Source: a virus. From it: a stretch of 24,667 bases of DNA. The stretch covers positions 1-24,667 of IMG/VR virus record IMGVR_UViG_3300044941_000405. One strand, given 5' to 3'. Made by a program: the position numbers and the translations under genes. Positions 13,623 through 21,988 of the stretch are shown piece after piece. Under the pieces are notes generated by a model. That model was not told the DNA's origin. It searched no databases and saw only the letters and a list, made by a program, of their open reading frames with translations. The stretch's first letter is position 1. Each line of letters starts with the position of its first letter.

Positions 13623-14667
13623 AGACAGTGGCTCTTTTTTTATATCTTTTGTAAACGCGCTAAATTCGAGCGAAACAAAAAATATTGGTAACGCCGATAG
13701 TAACTTTCTTTTAATAAAAAAACTACTTAAGTTTGAACAAAAGGCCAAAGATATTATATTTAGTGGGCCCGATGGTCAAGAGCTTGCAAAACAGTTCATA
13801 TTGCAGTTTACTAAAACAGAACCAAACAATACTGCAGTTTCTATTAAATATGGCAATGTATATTTCCGTGAACGACAGGGGACTTATTATAAAGAAATAG
13901 CTCCCGCTATTCGACAAAATAAGATATCTAAAATACTGAAATATAGGATAAATTATAATTTTATTAAATGGGCGCTTGATAATTTCCAAGGCAAACGGAG
14001 CCAAAAGCTTAAATTAAAAAGATGTTTCGACAATATTATAAAAATACGGGAAAGGCTTGTATTAGATAACGCATATATTGTGCTTAATAGAGTTAGAATT
14101 ATGTCAGCAAGCCATGTGGACTATAGTCTTAAATATTTAGATGTAGTGCAGTCCTGTTTTGTCGGATTAATGGAGGCCGTGGATAATTTTGTGCCCAACT
14201 CTAGGGGGAATATTACAAAAAAAGATACCATTAATTTTATACCTGTCGTAATATGTAGAGTTACGTTAAATTTCAGAGATATTAATAATACGAGTTTGCT
14301 GAAAGCTAGTACAAAAGACTGGAGAATTATATATCGTATTAAGCTAGCAATTAAAAATGGACATAGTAGCGTGGAAGACATTTATCAATTCGTATCTGAG
14401 AGTTTTCCTGATTTAAACCAAGATATTATAATTACCAATATGCAGTTTATAGATGGTGTTAAATATAGTGCCTATATTAATAAAACAGAAGAAGAGGGCT
14501 CAGAACAAAAGTCACCAGTAGACCAGTATGTTATTGAAAACTATCAAGATTCCTTAGATAAAATAGACGAAAACCATGATTATACTCAGCTATCTCGATC
14601 AATAGGGAATCTCACCATACTGGAGCAAAAATGCATACTTCTTAAGTATGGGAAATTATTTAGTTAA
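13615..14667 (+). CDS. Sigma-70-family-like factor ending after region 4.1 (350 aa)
   Basis: Residues 145-225 match region 2: RERLVLDNAYIVLNRV then YLDVVQSCFVGLMEAVDNF (174-192), parallel to the canonical FLDLIQEGNIGLMKAVDKF, then an INFIPVVICRVTLNF segment in place of FSTYATWWIRQAI. Residues about 232-285 look like region 3. Residues 324-347 (LSRSIGNLTILEQKCILLKYG) match region 4.1, but the protein stops there, and no in-phase or shifted frame supplies the region 4.2 HTH. Residues 1-140 are unassigned. It should bind host core RNA polymerase and redirect it to phage promoters with only a -10 element, as T4 gp55 does. The 66-aa protein at 587-787 may supply region 4.2. The start lies in the helicase's last codons behind AGAGGA. 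Confidence 0.75.
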   Translation: MYRDSGSFFISFVNALNSSETKNIGNADSNFLLIKKLLKFEQKAKDIIFSGPDGQELAKQFILQFTKTEPNNTAVSIKYGNVYFRERQGTYYKEIAPAIRQNKISKILKYRINYNFIKWALDNFQGKRSQKLKLKRCFDNIIKIRERLVLDNAYIVLNRVRIMSASHVDYSLKYLDVVQSCFVGLMEAVDNFVPNSRGNITKKDTINFIPVVICRVTLNFRDINNTSLLKASTKDWRIIYRIKLAIKNGHSSVEDIYQFVSESFPDLNQDIIITNMQFIDGVKYSAYINKTEEEGSEQKSPVDQYVIENYQDSLDKIDENHDYTQLSRSIGNLTILEQKCILLKYGKLFS

Positions 14668-14676
14668 TTATTTTTT

Positions 14677-14693
14677 GTGGTATATAATTAGGA
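14677..14693 (+). promoter_or_regulatory. Promoter-like GTGGTATATA motif upstream of the GroES-like gene
   Basis: TTTTTTGTGGTATATAATTAGG spans 14671-14692, ten bases after the sigma-like gene's stop. The core GTGG-TATATA is at 14677-14686. Six bases on, A at 14693 would start a 9-base leader to the ATG at 14702. An AGGAGG ribosome site at 14690-14695 straddles this predicted start, so the true start may be slightly upstream, or the gene also relies on other transcripts. Confidence 0.55.
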
Positions 14694-14701
14694 GGTATTT
14701 C

Positions 14702-15013
14702 ATGATAACATTAGGTGGTCAAATTGCTATACAGCCATTTGAAGCGCAACCGCAACTTTCTGGTGAAGTAAAGGGCGGCATAGGTAGGATTACAAACAGA
14801 TTTAGTTTAGTTTCTGCCGTTGTTGTTATGGGTTACATAATTAGCGCTGATGAGCAGCTAAACCCAGGGGATATAGTTTATATACGTTCCGATGTTGCTG
14901 TTATGAAACCTTGGTCTAAAGTAACCTATACAATACCTGAATCAAATAAGTCATTTGTTTTATGTCCATTAAGCGACGTAATCGCTTACTCTAAGTCGCC
15001 AACTAAATCGTAG
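14702..15013 (+). CDS. GroES-like co-chaperonin candidate (103 aa)
   Basis: The ATG at 14702 is chosen over an upstream in-frame ATG because AGGAGG lies six bases before it. The product is GroES-sized (GroES 97 aa, T4 gp31 111 aa) and beta-rich. GQIAIQPFEAQPQLSG (6-21) fits the GroES first strand, and KGGIGRITNRFSL the mobile-loop region. LNPGDIVYIRSD (53-64) parallels GroES VKVGDIVIFNDG, and SFVLCPLSDVIA (about 83-94) parallels VLIMSESDILA. A partner for the phage chaperonin at 9050-10828 is therefore plausible. The mobile-loop hydrophobic triplet is not clearly conserved. Alternatives: another small beta-barrel phage protein. Confidence 0.5.
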   Translation: MITLGGQIAIQPFEAQPQLSGEVKGGIGRITNRFSLVSAVVVMGYIISADEQLNPGDIVYIRSDVAVMKPWSKVTYTIPESNKSFVLCPLSDVIAYSKSPTKS

Positions 15014-15017
15014 ATGT

Positions 15018-16040
15018 ATGAAATTTTTACTTGTAGGAGACATGCATGTAAAGAAAGGGAATCTGGAAGAATCTGAAAGGATTTTAAACTGGGTTCGGGA
15101 TGTCGCTATTAAACGTCGGATTAATTCCGTAGTTTTTATGGGCGACCAATATAACGATATGGGCACTGTCTCATTGCAAGTAGATTATTTGTGGCGTCAA
15201 TATTTATCAGACCTCTCTAAAGTTGTTAGTATTACGTGCCTAGTTGGGAATCACGATATGACCGGTGACGGTATTTATAATGCCATGGCTTCACATGGCA
15301 GCAAAAATATCCAGGTTGTGGGTGATTCCCCTAGCATTGTTAGTCACCCAGAAAGGCAAAATGGAATAGCATATCCTAATCCTGTATATGCTATTGGTTT
15401 TATTAGGAATTCAGACCAGTTCGTGGCTTCGGTAAATGCGGCTGTAACTGACAGTTCAATACTCCTATGCCATCAAGAGTTTGAGGGATCTCAATACGAA
15501 AATGGTTTTTATGCACCGCATGGGGTATTGCCAAGTGCTATTCGCTCTAAGATGATTATATCGGGGCATATTCATATGGCCCAGTCTTTTGCAAATGTTA
15601 CGTATGTTGGCGCACCAAGATATATTAACAGATCCGACTGTAATACATCTAAATATATATGGGTGCTGGATTCAGATCTATGTAGATTGGAGCCAGTGTC
15701 GCCACCAGAAGGTGTTTTAGTTAAATATCGCAGTATAATTATTAAAGAGGGTGGCAGTGTTCCAGATATAGACAATTCCGCGTATGTTAAAAATTTTATA
15801 GATATATATGGATCAGATACTTATATCCAGAAAACATTGAGGTTAGTGCCAGAGGGTTCTGTTATTAGGACGTTTCCAAATAAGGTGCAGGCCCAAACTA
15901 CTGTAAGTGAGAATAAGGGTGTAAAGGCCAGCATGGAAGACTATTTGGTTAAGTTTTGCGAAGATAAGGGAGTCGATAAGCCTTTGGCTAAAATAATATC
16001 AGAAAGGGTACGCAGTGTATGTCCAACAGTATTTCGCTAA
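15018..16040 (+). CDS. sbcD: SbcD/Mre11/gp47-like recombination nuclease (340 aa)
   Basis: All five metallophosphoesterase motifs of Mre11-type nucleases are visible: GDMH (D8, H10), MGDQY (D43), VGNHD (N78, H79, D80), LCHQEF (H152) and SGHIH (H184, H186). Length equals phage gp47 (about 340 aa), and the C-terminal third (about 230-340) would hold the SbcC-binding and capping segments. With sbcC at 6037-7749 it should form the two-metal end-processing nuclease used in recombination-dependent replication. The start lies four bases after the previous stop without a strong ribosome site, so translation is probably coupled. Its 3' end overlaps the next gene by 22 bases. Confidence 0.9.
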   Translation: MKFLLVGDMHVKKGNLEESERILNWVRDVAIKRRINSVVFMGDQYNDMGTVSLQVDYLWRQYLSDLSKVVSITCLVGNHDMTGDGIYNAMASHGSKNIQVVGDSPSIVSHPERQNGIAYPNPVYAIGFIRNSDQFVASVNAAVTDSSILLCHQEFEGSQYENGFYAPHGVLPSAIRSKMIISGHIHMAQSFANVTYVGAPRYINRSDCNTSKYIWVLDSDLCRLEPVSPPEGVLVKYRSIIIKEGGSVPDIDNSAYVKNFIDIYGSDTYIQKTLRLVPEGSVIRTFPNKVQAQTTVSENKGVKASMEDYLVKFCEDKGVDKPLAKIISERVRSVCPTVFR

Positions 16041-16390
16041 ACTATAAAAATTATTTGGAGCAGCTTGGTCATTTGCGCGCTTTAACTGTTAGGATGAATA
16101 TTATCCATGAAGCTCAAGCCTTACAGGTTCGTAATTATCCATTATTAATACCTGGTGTAAAAAGTGCAGTTACGGAAATAGACATAGAAACAAAGACTGT
16201 GGTGTACAAACTAACCCCCCAAAACAAAAAATTTAACTTATCGTCACCAAAAGTTAAAAAGATTTGCGATAATATAAAAATATATATACAAGAAGTTATA
16301 CTGTGGCCTAATACTAATGTTTTTTTTACAGTTTCGGATTCTGGAGCTAAAAATGTCAAAAGCAATAGAAAAAAACGATCTCGCCGATAG
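16019..16390 (+). CDS. Unknown small protein with basic tail (123 aa)
   Basis: Begins inside the end of sbcD and itself overlaps the start of the next gene by 38 bases, so it sits in a fully coupled run. Residues 1-45 look helical, 50-105 alternate strands and helices (TEIDIETKTVVYKLTP, then a charged helix, then NVFFTVSDSG), and the last dozen residues are strongly basic (KSNRKKRSRR). No known family, Cys pair or membrane segment is seen. Its position just before the terminase genes is the only functional hint. Confidence 0.65.
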   Translation: MSNSISLNYKNYLEQLGHLRALTVRMNIIHEAQALQVRNYPLLIPGVKSAVTEIDIETKTVVYKLTPQNKKFNLSSPKVKKICDNIKIYIQEVILWPNTNVFFTVSDSGAKNVKSNRKKRSRR

Positions 16391-17003
16391 GCTTTTGTTA
16401 GAGCTGGGGGAGAAAGATGGGGCAATGTGCATAGAATACTTAAACTCTGGTAAACACTTGCTTGCAGCCGATACAGCTGCTCGGTTTTATGAGTTATACT
16501 TAAACGGCTCAGACATTAAAGAAATCCACAGGCTTAATAAAGCGTACCCCATAGAAGCGATTATGATTGCAAAGGTCAAGTATAAATGGGATGAGTCAAG
16601 GGAGTCTTATTTTATGGAACTGCAGTCTAAAATTAGAGATAAGGTAGTCAAAACCCAGCTAGAGACCGTTTCTTTCATGACCGATATGATGTCAGCTACA
16701 TATAAACTTCACGGCGACAAAATAAAGAAATTTTTGCAAACTGGCAATCCCGAAGACGCGAAAGGGGCACTGGGAATTGACACTCTGCACGGATTGGTTA
16801 AGCTATCAGAAACTCTGCAGAAGATTACAGGACAGGGGCAATCTAATAGTAAGTCTGCGCCACAGTCCGTGGTTTCTATTAGCATGCAGGCTCCGTCTAT
16901 TGTTTCAAAAAACAAAGGAGAGTCCGAAGATGACGGCGTACAACTTAGTGAAGAGGCAATAGATAAAATTTTAGAAATAGCGTACCAGGACACCAAAAAA
17001 TAG
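16353..17003 (+). CDS. Putative terminase small subunit (216 aa)
   Basis: The ATG at 16353 is chosen because GGAG precedes it by six bases; a longer reading from 16317 lacks support. Residues about 38-75 (AARFYELYLNGSDIKEIHRL and following) look like the helix-turn-helix DNA-recognition part of small terminases, followed by a long central helical region (about 85-160) suited to ring formation, and a low-complexity, acidic tail. It ends one base before the large terminase start, the usual gene order. The call rests on context and architecture more than on a diagnostic motif. Confidence 0.6.
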   Translation: MSKAIEKNDLADRLLLELGEKDGAMCIEYLNSGKHLLAADTAARFYELYLNGSDIKEIHRLNKAYPIEAIMIAKVKYKWDESRESYFMELQSKIRDKVVKTQLETVSFMTDMMSATYKLHGDKIKKFLQTGNPEDAKGALGIDTLHGLVKLSETLQKITGQGQSNSKSAPQSVVSISMQAPSIVSKNKGESEDDGVQLSEEAIDKILEIAYQDTKK

Positions 17004-17004
17004 T

Positions 17005-18882
17005 ATGAAAGATGTCGGAGTTAATAAATACCTTGCAGCAGCATTCATACGCCCGATTACGTCTAAAAAACGTCTGAAGATGTGGCTTAAGGTGTTTTTA
17101 GGGCTCGATTTCCCAGATAGTTATGTTGACCCTGAAAGCAATTCAAGTCCGGTTGATTGGATGTATGATGTTTATAGCATGTATAAAAATAATAAATGCA
17201 ATGAATCTCCAGAAGTTATAGTGATTTCTAGCCGTGAGTCTTACAAAACACTGTCCGAAGCGGCATTTGCGGTTTTGTGTATGATTCATTTTAATGCTCG
17301 TATTGCCCATATGGCGGCAATTGTTTCCCAAGCCACTGCTGCGCAAAATTATATTAAAGACTTTTTGCAAAAATTAGAGCCTTATATGAATTACCACAAA
17401 ATTTCCATAACCTCACAGAACGATAAAGAAGTGGAAATTACAGACAAAAACGGCAATAGAACTTTTATGAAAATTATTGTTGCAACTGTAGCTGGTGCCA
17501 ATAGTAGCCATACCAATATTTTTACTATAGATGAGATTGACACTATCAGAAGTAAAGAGGGCTTACGGGCATACAAAGAGGCACAAATGATACCAGGGGT
17601 TTTTGATGGGCAACACCCAGTAACTATTAAAACTTCTACATTGAAATTCCCCGGCGGTTTGTTTATGAAAGAGTGGGCTCGAATTAAGGAGCTGGGATAT
17701 TCAATTCATAAATGGAACATTATTGATATTACTGAAAGGTGTCCACCAGAGCGTCATCTGCCAAATACTCCGAAGCAGGTTCGTTATATAGACCATAACC
17801 TTCCGCTAAAAAATTACTCTCAAGAGCAGTATGATTTTTTAACCGACAAGGAAAAAGAAACTTTTGAAAAAATAGAGGTAACCGAAGGCTGCGCCAAGTG
17901 TCCACTCCTTCCGGTATGTCGCACACGGTTGGCTAAAAGGCCAGAAACAGATACAGGCGGGCTTTGGAAGCCAATTGATTTTACTATTGGTCAGTTTAAT
18001 AAAACTGATGTAGATTTAGCTGAGTCGCAGCTTTTATGTCGCAAGCCGTCCAGTCAGGGTATGGTATACCCAAGATTTTTAGATAGTCCAGACGGCACTG
18101 GTAATACCTACACACTAGCACAGGCCTGGGAAATCTACACCGGCACTAAAATTTCTGAAAATCAATCTATGCAAGACCTTATAAAGCAAATGCGCATGAA
18201 CGGGGTACCTTTTTATTGTGGCGTGGACTGGGGTAGCACTCACGCATTTGCCATTGCGGTAACCGCAATATTGCCCAATAGAGAGTGGTGGTTAGTAGAT
18301 AGCTATTCTGTTCCTAATCTTGAGTTTGACCAAATGATGCATTTAGCTATGCAGGTTCGCGATACCTACAGGCCCAAAAAATGGTTTTGCGATACGTCGC
18401 AACCAATGTTTTTAAAGGCATTTACCCGTAATGGTATGCCAGCTCCCAAATTTACTAAAGACGTGCAAGGTGGTATATCTTGCGTAAGGTCTCAAATATT
18501 AGATAGTCAAAATAATAGACGCCTAAAGCTCATTAAACATCACCGGAATGAGTTTTTTTTAAAAGTGTTTCAGGAGCATACTTTTAAGTTAGACTCTGCA
18601 GGTAATTTAACTCAAGAGCCTGATGATTCTGATGTAGCAGATTTAGCTGATGCGTTAAGGTATGCCGCCCAAAACCTATTTCCATATAAAAAACGCAAAG
18701 GCAGTGAAATAGAACTGCCAATGCCGCAAAAGATGCCAGAGGTTCCAGTTGAAATGGAGTCGCCGTATGCAGACTGGTTACCGAATAAAATCAACGAGTT
18801 AACTGGTGGATATGATGCAACAAACGCTAAAGGGTCTTGCGGTTCTATTATATGGGATATTAGTGGTGATGACAATGAGTAA
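17005..18882 (+). CDS. terL: Terminase large subunit (TerL), 625 aa
   Basis: The ATPase domain has the deviant Walker A VISSRESYKT (73-82) typical of TerL (Arg and Lys kept, glycines lost), Walker B FTIDEIDTI (173-181), and motif III KTSTLKF (209-215). The RNase H-like nuclease has three acidic positions: D408 in YCGVDWGS, D463 in WFCDTSQP, and D546 or D549 in DVADLADALRYA. Between them is a Cys cluster, C296xxC299 and C305 (with C246 nearby), a probable zinc-binding insert. TerL packages DNA into the procapsid through the portal and cuts it. It follows the small-subunit candidate by one base and precedes the portal region, the standard packaging order. Confidence 0.93.
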   Translation: MKDVGVNKYLAAAFIRPITSKKRLKMWLKVFLGLDFPDSYVDPESNSSPVDWMYDVYSMYKNNKCNESPEVIVISSRESYKTLSEAAFAVLCMIHFNARIAHMAAIVSQATAAQNYIKDFLQKLEPYMNYHKISITSQNDKEVEITDKNGNRTFMKIIVATVAGANSSHTNIFTIDEIDTIRSKEGLRAYKEAQMIPGVFDGQHPVTIKTSTLKFPGGLFMKEWARIKELGYSIHKWNIIDITERCPPERHLPNTPKQVRYIDHNLPLKNYSQEQYDFLTDKEKETFEKIEVTEGCAKCPLLPVCRTRLAKRPETDTGGLWKPIDFTIGQFNKTDVDLAESQLLCRKPSSQGMVYPRFLDSPDGTGNTYTLAQAWEIYTGTKISENQSMQDLIKQMRMNGVPFYCGVDWGSTHAFAIAVTAILPNREWWLVDSYSVPNLEFDQMMHLAMQVRDTYRPKKWFCDTSQPMFLKAFTRNGMPAPKFTKDVQGGISCVRSQILDSQNNRRLKLIKHHRNEFFLKVFQEHTFKLDSAGNLTQEPDDSDVADLADALRYAAQNLFPYKKRKGSEIELPMPQKMPEVPVEMESPYADWLPNKINELTGGYDATNAKGSCGSIIWDISGDDNE

Positions 18883-18918
18883 GTACCTAATCTTTTTAAT
18901 AAATCTCTATAAATTGGT

Positions 18919-18935
18919 GTGGTATAAGCCTGTAA
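18919..18935 (+). promoter_or_regulatory. Promoter-like GTGGTATAAG motif upstream of the structural genes
   Basis: GTGGTATAAG at 18919-18928 lies in the 66-base gap after terL. Six bases after the hexamer an A at 18935 would begin a 14-base leader, AGGATATCTGTTTT, to the ATG at 18949. The leader keeps an AGGA ribosome site. It would head transcription of the virion gene run. The rest of the gap holds nothing else recognisable. Confidence 0.55.
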
Positions 18936-18948
18936 GGATATCTGTTTT

Positions 18949-19941
18949 ATGAATCAAAATGTTCTAAATATAATTACTAAGCTGTTGAGTTATGGTGACC
19001 CTGGCGTAACCGACAACCCGTCGCTAAGAAATTTTGACCTTACAAGAAATATTCCGGCCATACCAGTATCTTCCCCACGGTCTGAAAATATGGTTTTGGC
19101 ACCAGGAGAGGTAAGAACTCTTTTTGACGGCGTTGTCTCTACCTCTATGAACGGAACTACAGTTTTGCAGAATAGTTTAGTTTCGGCTAACAACAGTGTA
19201 TATCGACTTAAAGTAACCTCAGGGCCATCTGGCTTTAGAACTCTTAGACCCATAACAGGTGTGGATGCCGTTAACGTAACTATTAATAATAATATTTTAG
19301 CCAAGTTTGACTTTATAGGTGCTACTCTTACCGGTGTGCAAGTTGGCGACATTTTAAGAATTTCTGGCAGTGTTGTCTACGACACCGGACCTTTTGTATT
19401 TAATCCACTAAATGCTGGACTGTGGGTTATTATAGCAATTTCTGGCGTTAGTGTAACCGTAAAGAGAATGGTTGGTGAATCATTTTCTGGCGTTACTGAG
19501 TCTATTAACTCTGGCAGCGGCGCAGCGTCTCATGTAATGATCTATTCACCAACTGGGGTCCAGAAAGGAAATAAATTCAAAGTTTCCGGCACTCTGGTAA
19601 GCACTAGCCACAGAACTTATGAGGTACTAGATGCTGCGCCAGAATGGATTGATTTTGTTAGCACAGCGCCAATTGCAGAAGAAAACAATCTATCGTTTAT
19701 TCCAGGATCTATAGTGTTTTATTCGGCCTCTAAAAAATTAATATACCTAGAATCAGATCAAGATTGTGCAGTTAGGTTTAATGCAGAAACTTCGGATAAC
19801 TGTACTATAGAGCCGGTTAGCAATCCGGCGGCATGTTATTCTGATGTAGGGTATTTACATAAATGGGGCGAAACATATAAGTGTGTCGTAGTAAACAAAT
19901 CAGTGAACCCGCTAAATTTGAAATTTATCTCGGCTGAGTAA
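18949..19941 (+). CDS. Unknown, likely virion structural protein (330 aa)
   Basis: Placed between terL and portal and behind a promoter-like motif. The translation is beta-rich, Gly/Ser/Thr/Val/Asn-rich, with few charged helices (for example VQVGDILRISGSVVYDTG and GNKFKVSGTLVSTSHRTYEV), typical of decoration, fibre or neck proteins. There is no signal peptide, coiled coil or enzyme motif. The family is not recognised. A head or tail-adaptor role is an inference from position and composition. Confidence 0.6.
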   Translation: MNQNVLNIITKLLSYGDPGVTDNPSLRNFDLTRNIPAIPVSSPRSENMVLAPGEVRTLFDGVVSTSMNGTTVLQNSLVSANNSVYRLKVTSGPSGFRTLRPITGVDAVNVTINNNILAKFDFIGATLTGVQVGDILRISGSVVYDTGPFVFNPLNAGLWVIIAISGVSVTVKRMVGESFSGVTESINSGSGAASHVMIYSPTGVQKGNKFKVSGTLVSTSHRTYEVLDAAPEWIDFVSTAPIAEENNLSFIPGSIVFYSASKKLIYLESDQDCAVRFNAETSDNCTIEPVSNPAACYSDVGYLHKWGETYKCVVVNKSVNPLNLKFISAE

Positions 19942-19943
19942 AT

Positions 19944-21986
19944 ATGAATAAAAAGAACAAAGTAAAACAGCAAATAGTTTACGCCGCTGATCCATTAGTT
20001 TTTGCTGAACTAGAAAAAAACAACTTAGCCGTCAAGCCAGAAGAAGACGAGAAAACTATGCTATCAGAGATCATAAAATCTCTGAAGTCGCTAGATAGCA
20101 ACCGCGCATCTAGTTTGGCGTTTCATGAAATACCAAGAGACAGTGTTAGCGGTTTCGATGGACTATACCGCGGTAAAAACCGGCTTGTTCCTGATGAGTT
20201 AATTAAAATAATCACTGGCCCCCAAGGCGATGAGCTTGTTAACCAAATAATACAAGCCAGATCAAACCACGTAGCATCTTGCGGTAGGCCGCGGGCATCG
20301 CGGTTTAGCATAGGGTTTGATTTCGTACCTATTAATAAGCATAAAGAAGATGAAATAACATCCGCAGAAAGTTCCAAAATTAAAGAAAAAATGAATAAAA
20401 TTAAGGATTTTCTTTGGAATTGCGGCGCGGGTCCTGTTGATGACGAACCCGCACCCATGACTCTATCTCAGTTATTTAAACAGATCACAAGAGATGGATT
20501 AAGATTTGGACGGTTCGCTGTAGAAAGAATTTGGACGCATGACATCTCGACCGACGGAAAGCCTGTATTGTATGCCATAAGGCCTGTAGACGCCAGCACT
20601 ATATATAAAATTCCGCCAGCAAAACAAGAAGATCAATCGGCCAGGATGGAAGCTCTTAGTATTATTAGAGAGATTAATAAGGAAAAATTTGATACGTCTA
20701 AGTATAAAAAAGATGAATATGCTTGGACTCAGATAATAGACGGAAAACGATCACAAAACTTTACTCACGAAGAAATGGTTGTTTATAACATGTACCCTGT
20801 AACAGATGTAGAGTTTAAAGGGTACCCGCTTACTCCAATTGATCAGGCACTTCACGCTATTACTACTCACGTTAGTATTACCAGACATAATATGCTTTAT
20901 TTTCAGCAAGGTCGTGCTGCCAGAGGCATGCTGGTATTTAGGTCTGAAGATATAAATGAGTCAGATGTTCAAAAAATACGCCTTCAGTTTAATGCCTCTA
21001 TTAATTCTGTTAATAATGCGTGGCGATTGCCAGTTTTTGGAATAGGGCCTGAAGACGAGATTAGTTGGCAGGCAATAGATGCTGGTGGTCGCGACGGTGA
21101 ATTCCAGTATCTTATGGACAATAATGCCAGGGTGATTCTTTCGGCGTTTCAGATGAGCCCTGAAGAACTTCCTGGGTACGCCCACCTAGCGAGAGGGACT
21201 AATTCACAGGCACTCTCAGAAAGTGCAAATGAATGGAAACTAACGGCTGCTAGAGATGTCGGTCTACGTCCATTATTATACGATATACAGGATTTTATTA
21301 ACATTCACGTACTGCCATTTATAGATGCCGAATTCTCTAAAGAATATCAGTTTGTGTTTGCTGGGCTTGAAAAAGATGATCCAGAAAAAGAAGCAACAAG
21401 ATTACAGCAAGACCAGGCAATACATCTTACGTACAATAATATTTTAGAACTGGTTGAGAAACCTAAGCTAGCTAAACATCTTGGTGGCGACATACCGCTA
21501 AACCAACTTTTTAAGTCCCAAGTCATAGATCCTTATATGACTGTAGGGCAGGTGTTAGAGTATTTTTTTGGCATAGAAAATGCGTCTAAAGACCCAAGAT
21601 ACAATTACATAAGAGACCCATTTTGGATGCAATACCAGCAAATAATAGTTCAAAAGGCTCAAATGGCCATGCAGCAGGAAATGATGCAACAACAAACCAT
21701 GATGCAACAGCAAATGGCTGTCCAACAGAATATGCAGACAGGGCAAAGCCCCAGCCCTGATGAAGGTGCAGAAGCTAACCCTAATATGGTCAAGTCTCAA
21801 TGGCAGCCTATGGATTACATAGCACTTGAAAAAACCATTAAAGATAATAACAGCTCAATAGGCAAGATGATATACGAGCGCCATAAGGCCTTAGTAGATA
21901 AGCATATGGAAGCTTTTAAACAAGAATCAAGGAAAGCTTTAGAAAATATTGAGAAAACTATAGGTGCTAAAAAACGGAAAAAATAG
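19944..21986 (+). CDS. Portal protein (680 aa)
   Basis: Size, position directly before a MuF-like gene, and sequence pattern fit an HK97/SPP1-type portal. The region RVILSAFQMSPEELPGYA (396-412) with the following NSQALSE segment matches the portal stem/wing pattern in which an A-F-x-(V/M)-P-x-x-L motif recurs. Residues 1-50 are charged, 100-330 alpha/beta. Residues about 565-600 are extremely Met/Gln-rich, followed by a charged coiled coil to a lysine-rich end. The portal forms the dodecameric ring through which DNA is packaged. It starts three bases after the previous stop with no strong ribosome site, so translation is likely coupled. Confidence 0.88.
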   Translation: MNKKNKVKQQIVYAADPLVFAELEKNNLAVKPEEDEKTMLSEIIKSLKSLDSNRASSLAFHEIPRDSVSGFDGLYRGKNRLVPDELIKIITGPQGDELVNQIIQARSNHVASCGRPRASRFSIGFDFVPINKHKEDEITSAESSKIKEKMNKIKDFLWNCGAGPVDDEPAPMTLSQLFKQITRDGLRFGRFAVERIWTHDISTDGKPVLYAIRPVDASTIYKIPPAKQEDQSARMEALSIIREINKEKFDTSKYKKDEYAWTQIIDGKRSQNFTHEEMVVYNMYPVTDVEFKGYPLTPIDQALHAITTHVSITRHNMLYFQQGRAARGMLVFRSEDINESDVQKIRLQFNASINSVNNAWRLPVFGIGPEDEISWQAIDAGGRDGEFQYLMDNNARVILSAFQMSPEELPGYAHLARGTNSQALSESANEWKLTAARDVGLRPLLYDIQDFINIHVLPFIDAEFSKEYQFVFAGLEKDDPEKEATRLQQDQAIHLTYNNILELVEKPKLAKHLGGDIPLNQLFKSQVIDPYMTVGQVLEYFFGIENASKDPRYNYIRDPFWMQYQQIIVQKAQMAMQQEMMQQQTMMQQQMAVQQNMQTGQSPSPDEGAEANPNMVKSQWQPMDYIALEKTIKDNNSSIGKMIYERHKALVDKHMEAFKQESRKALENIEKTIGAKKRKK

Positions 21987-21988
21987 TC

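Noticed and set aside
14634-14650. Hairpin CATACTT-CTT-AAGTATG as a terminator at the end of the sigma-like gene
   Set aside because: The stem is only 7 bp and AT-rich, it lies inside the coding end, and the T-run is about 20 bases further on, so it does not form a standard intrinsic terminator.
14640-14702. Frameshift hiding region 4.2 of the sigma-like protein
   Set aside because: Translating beyond the stop in all three forward frames gives no HTH resembling region 4.2, and a new promoter-like motif and a well-supported gene start follow at once.
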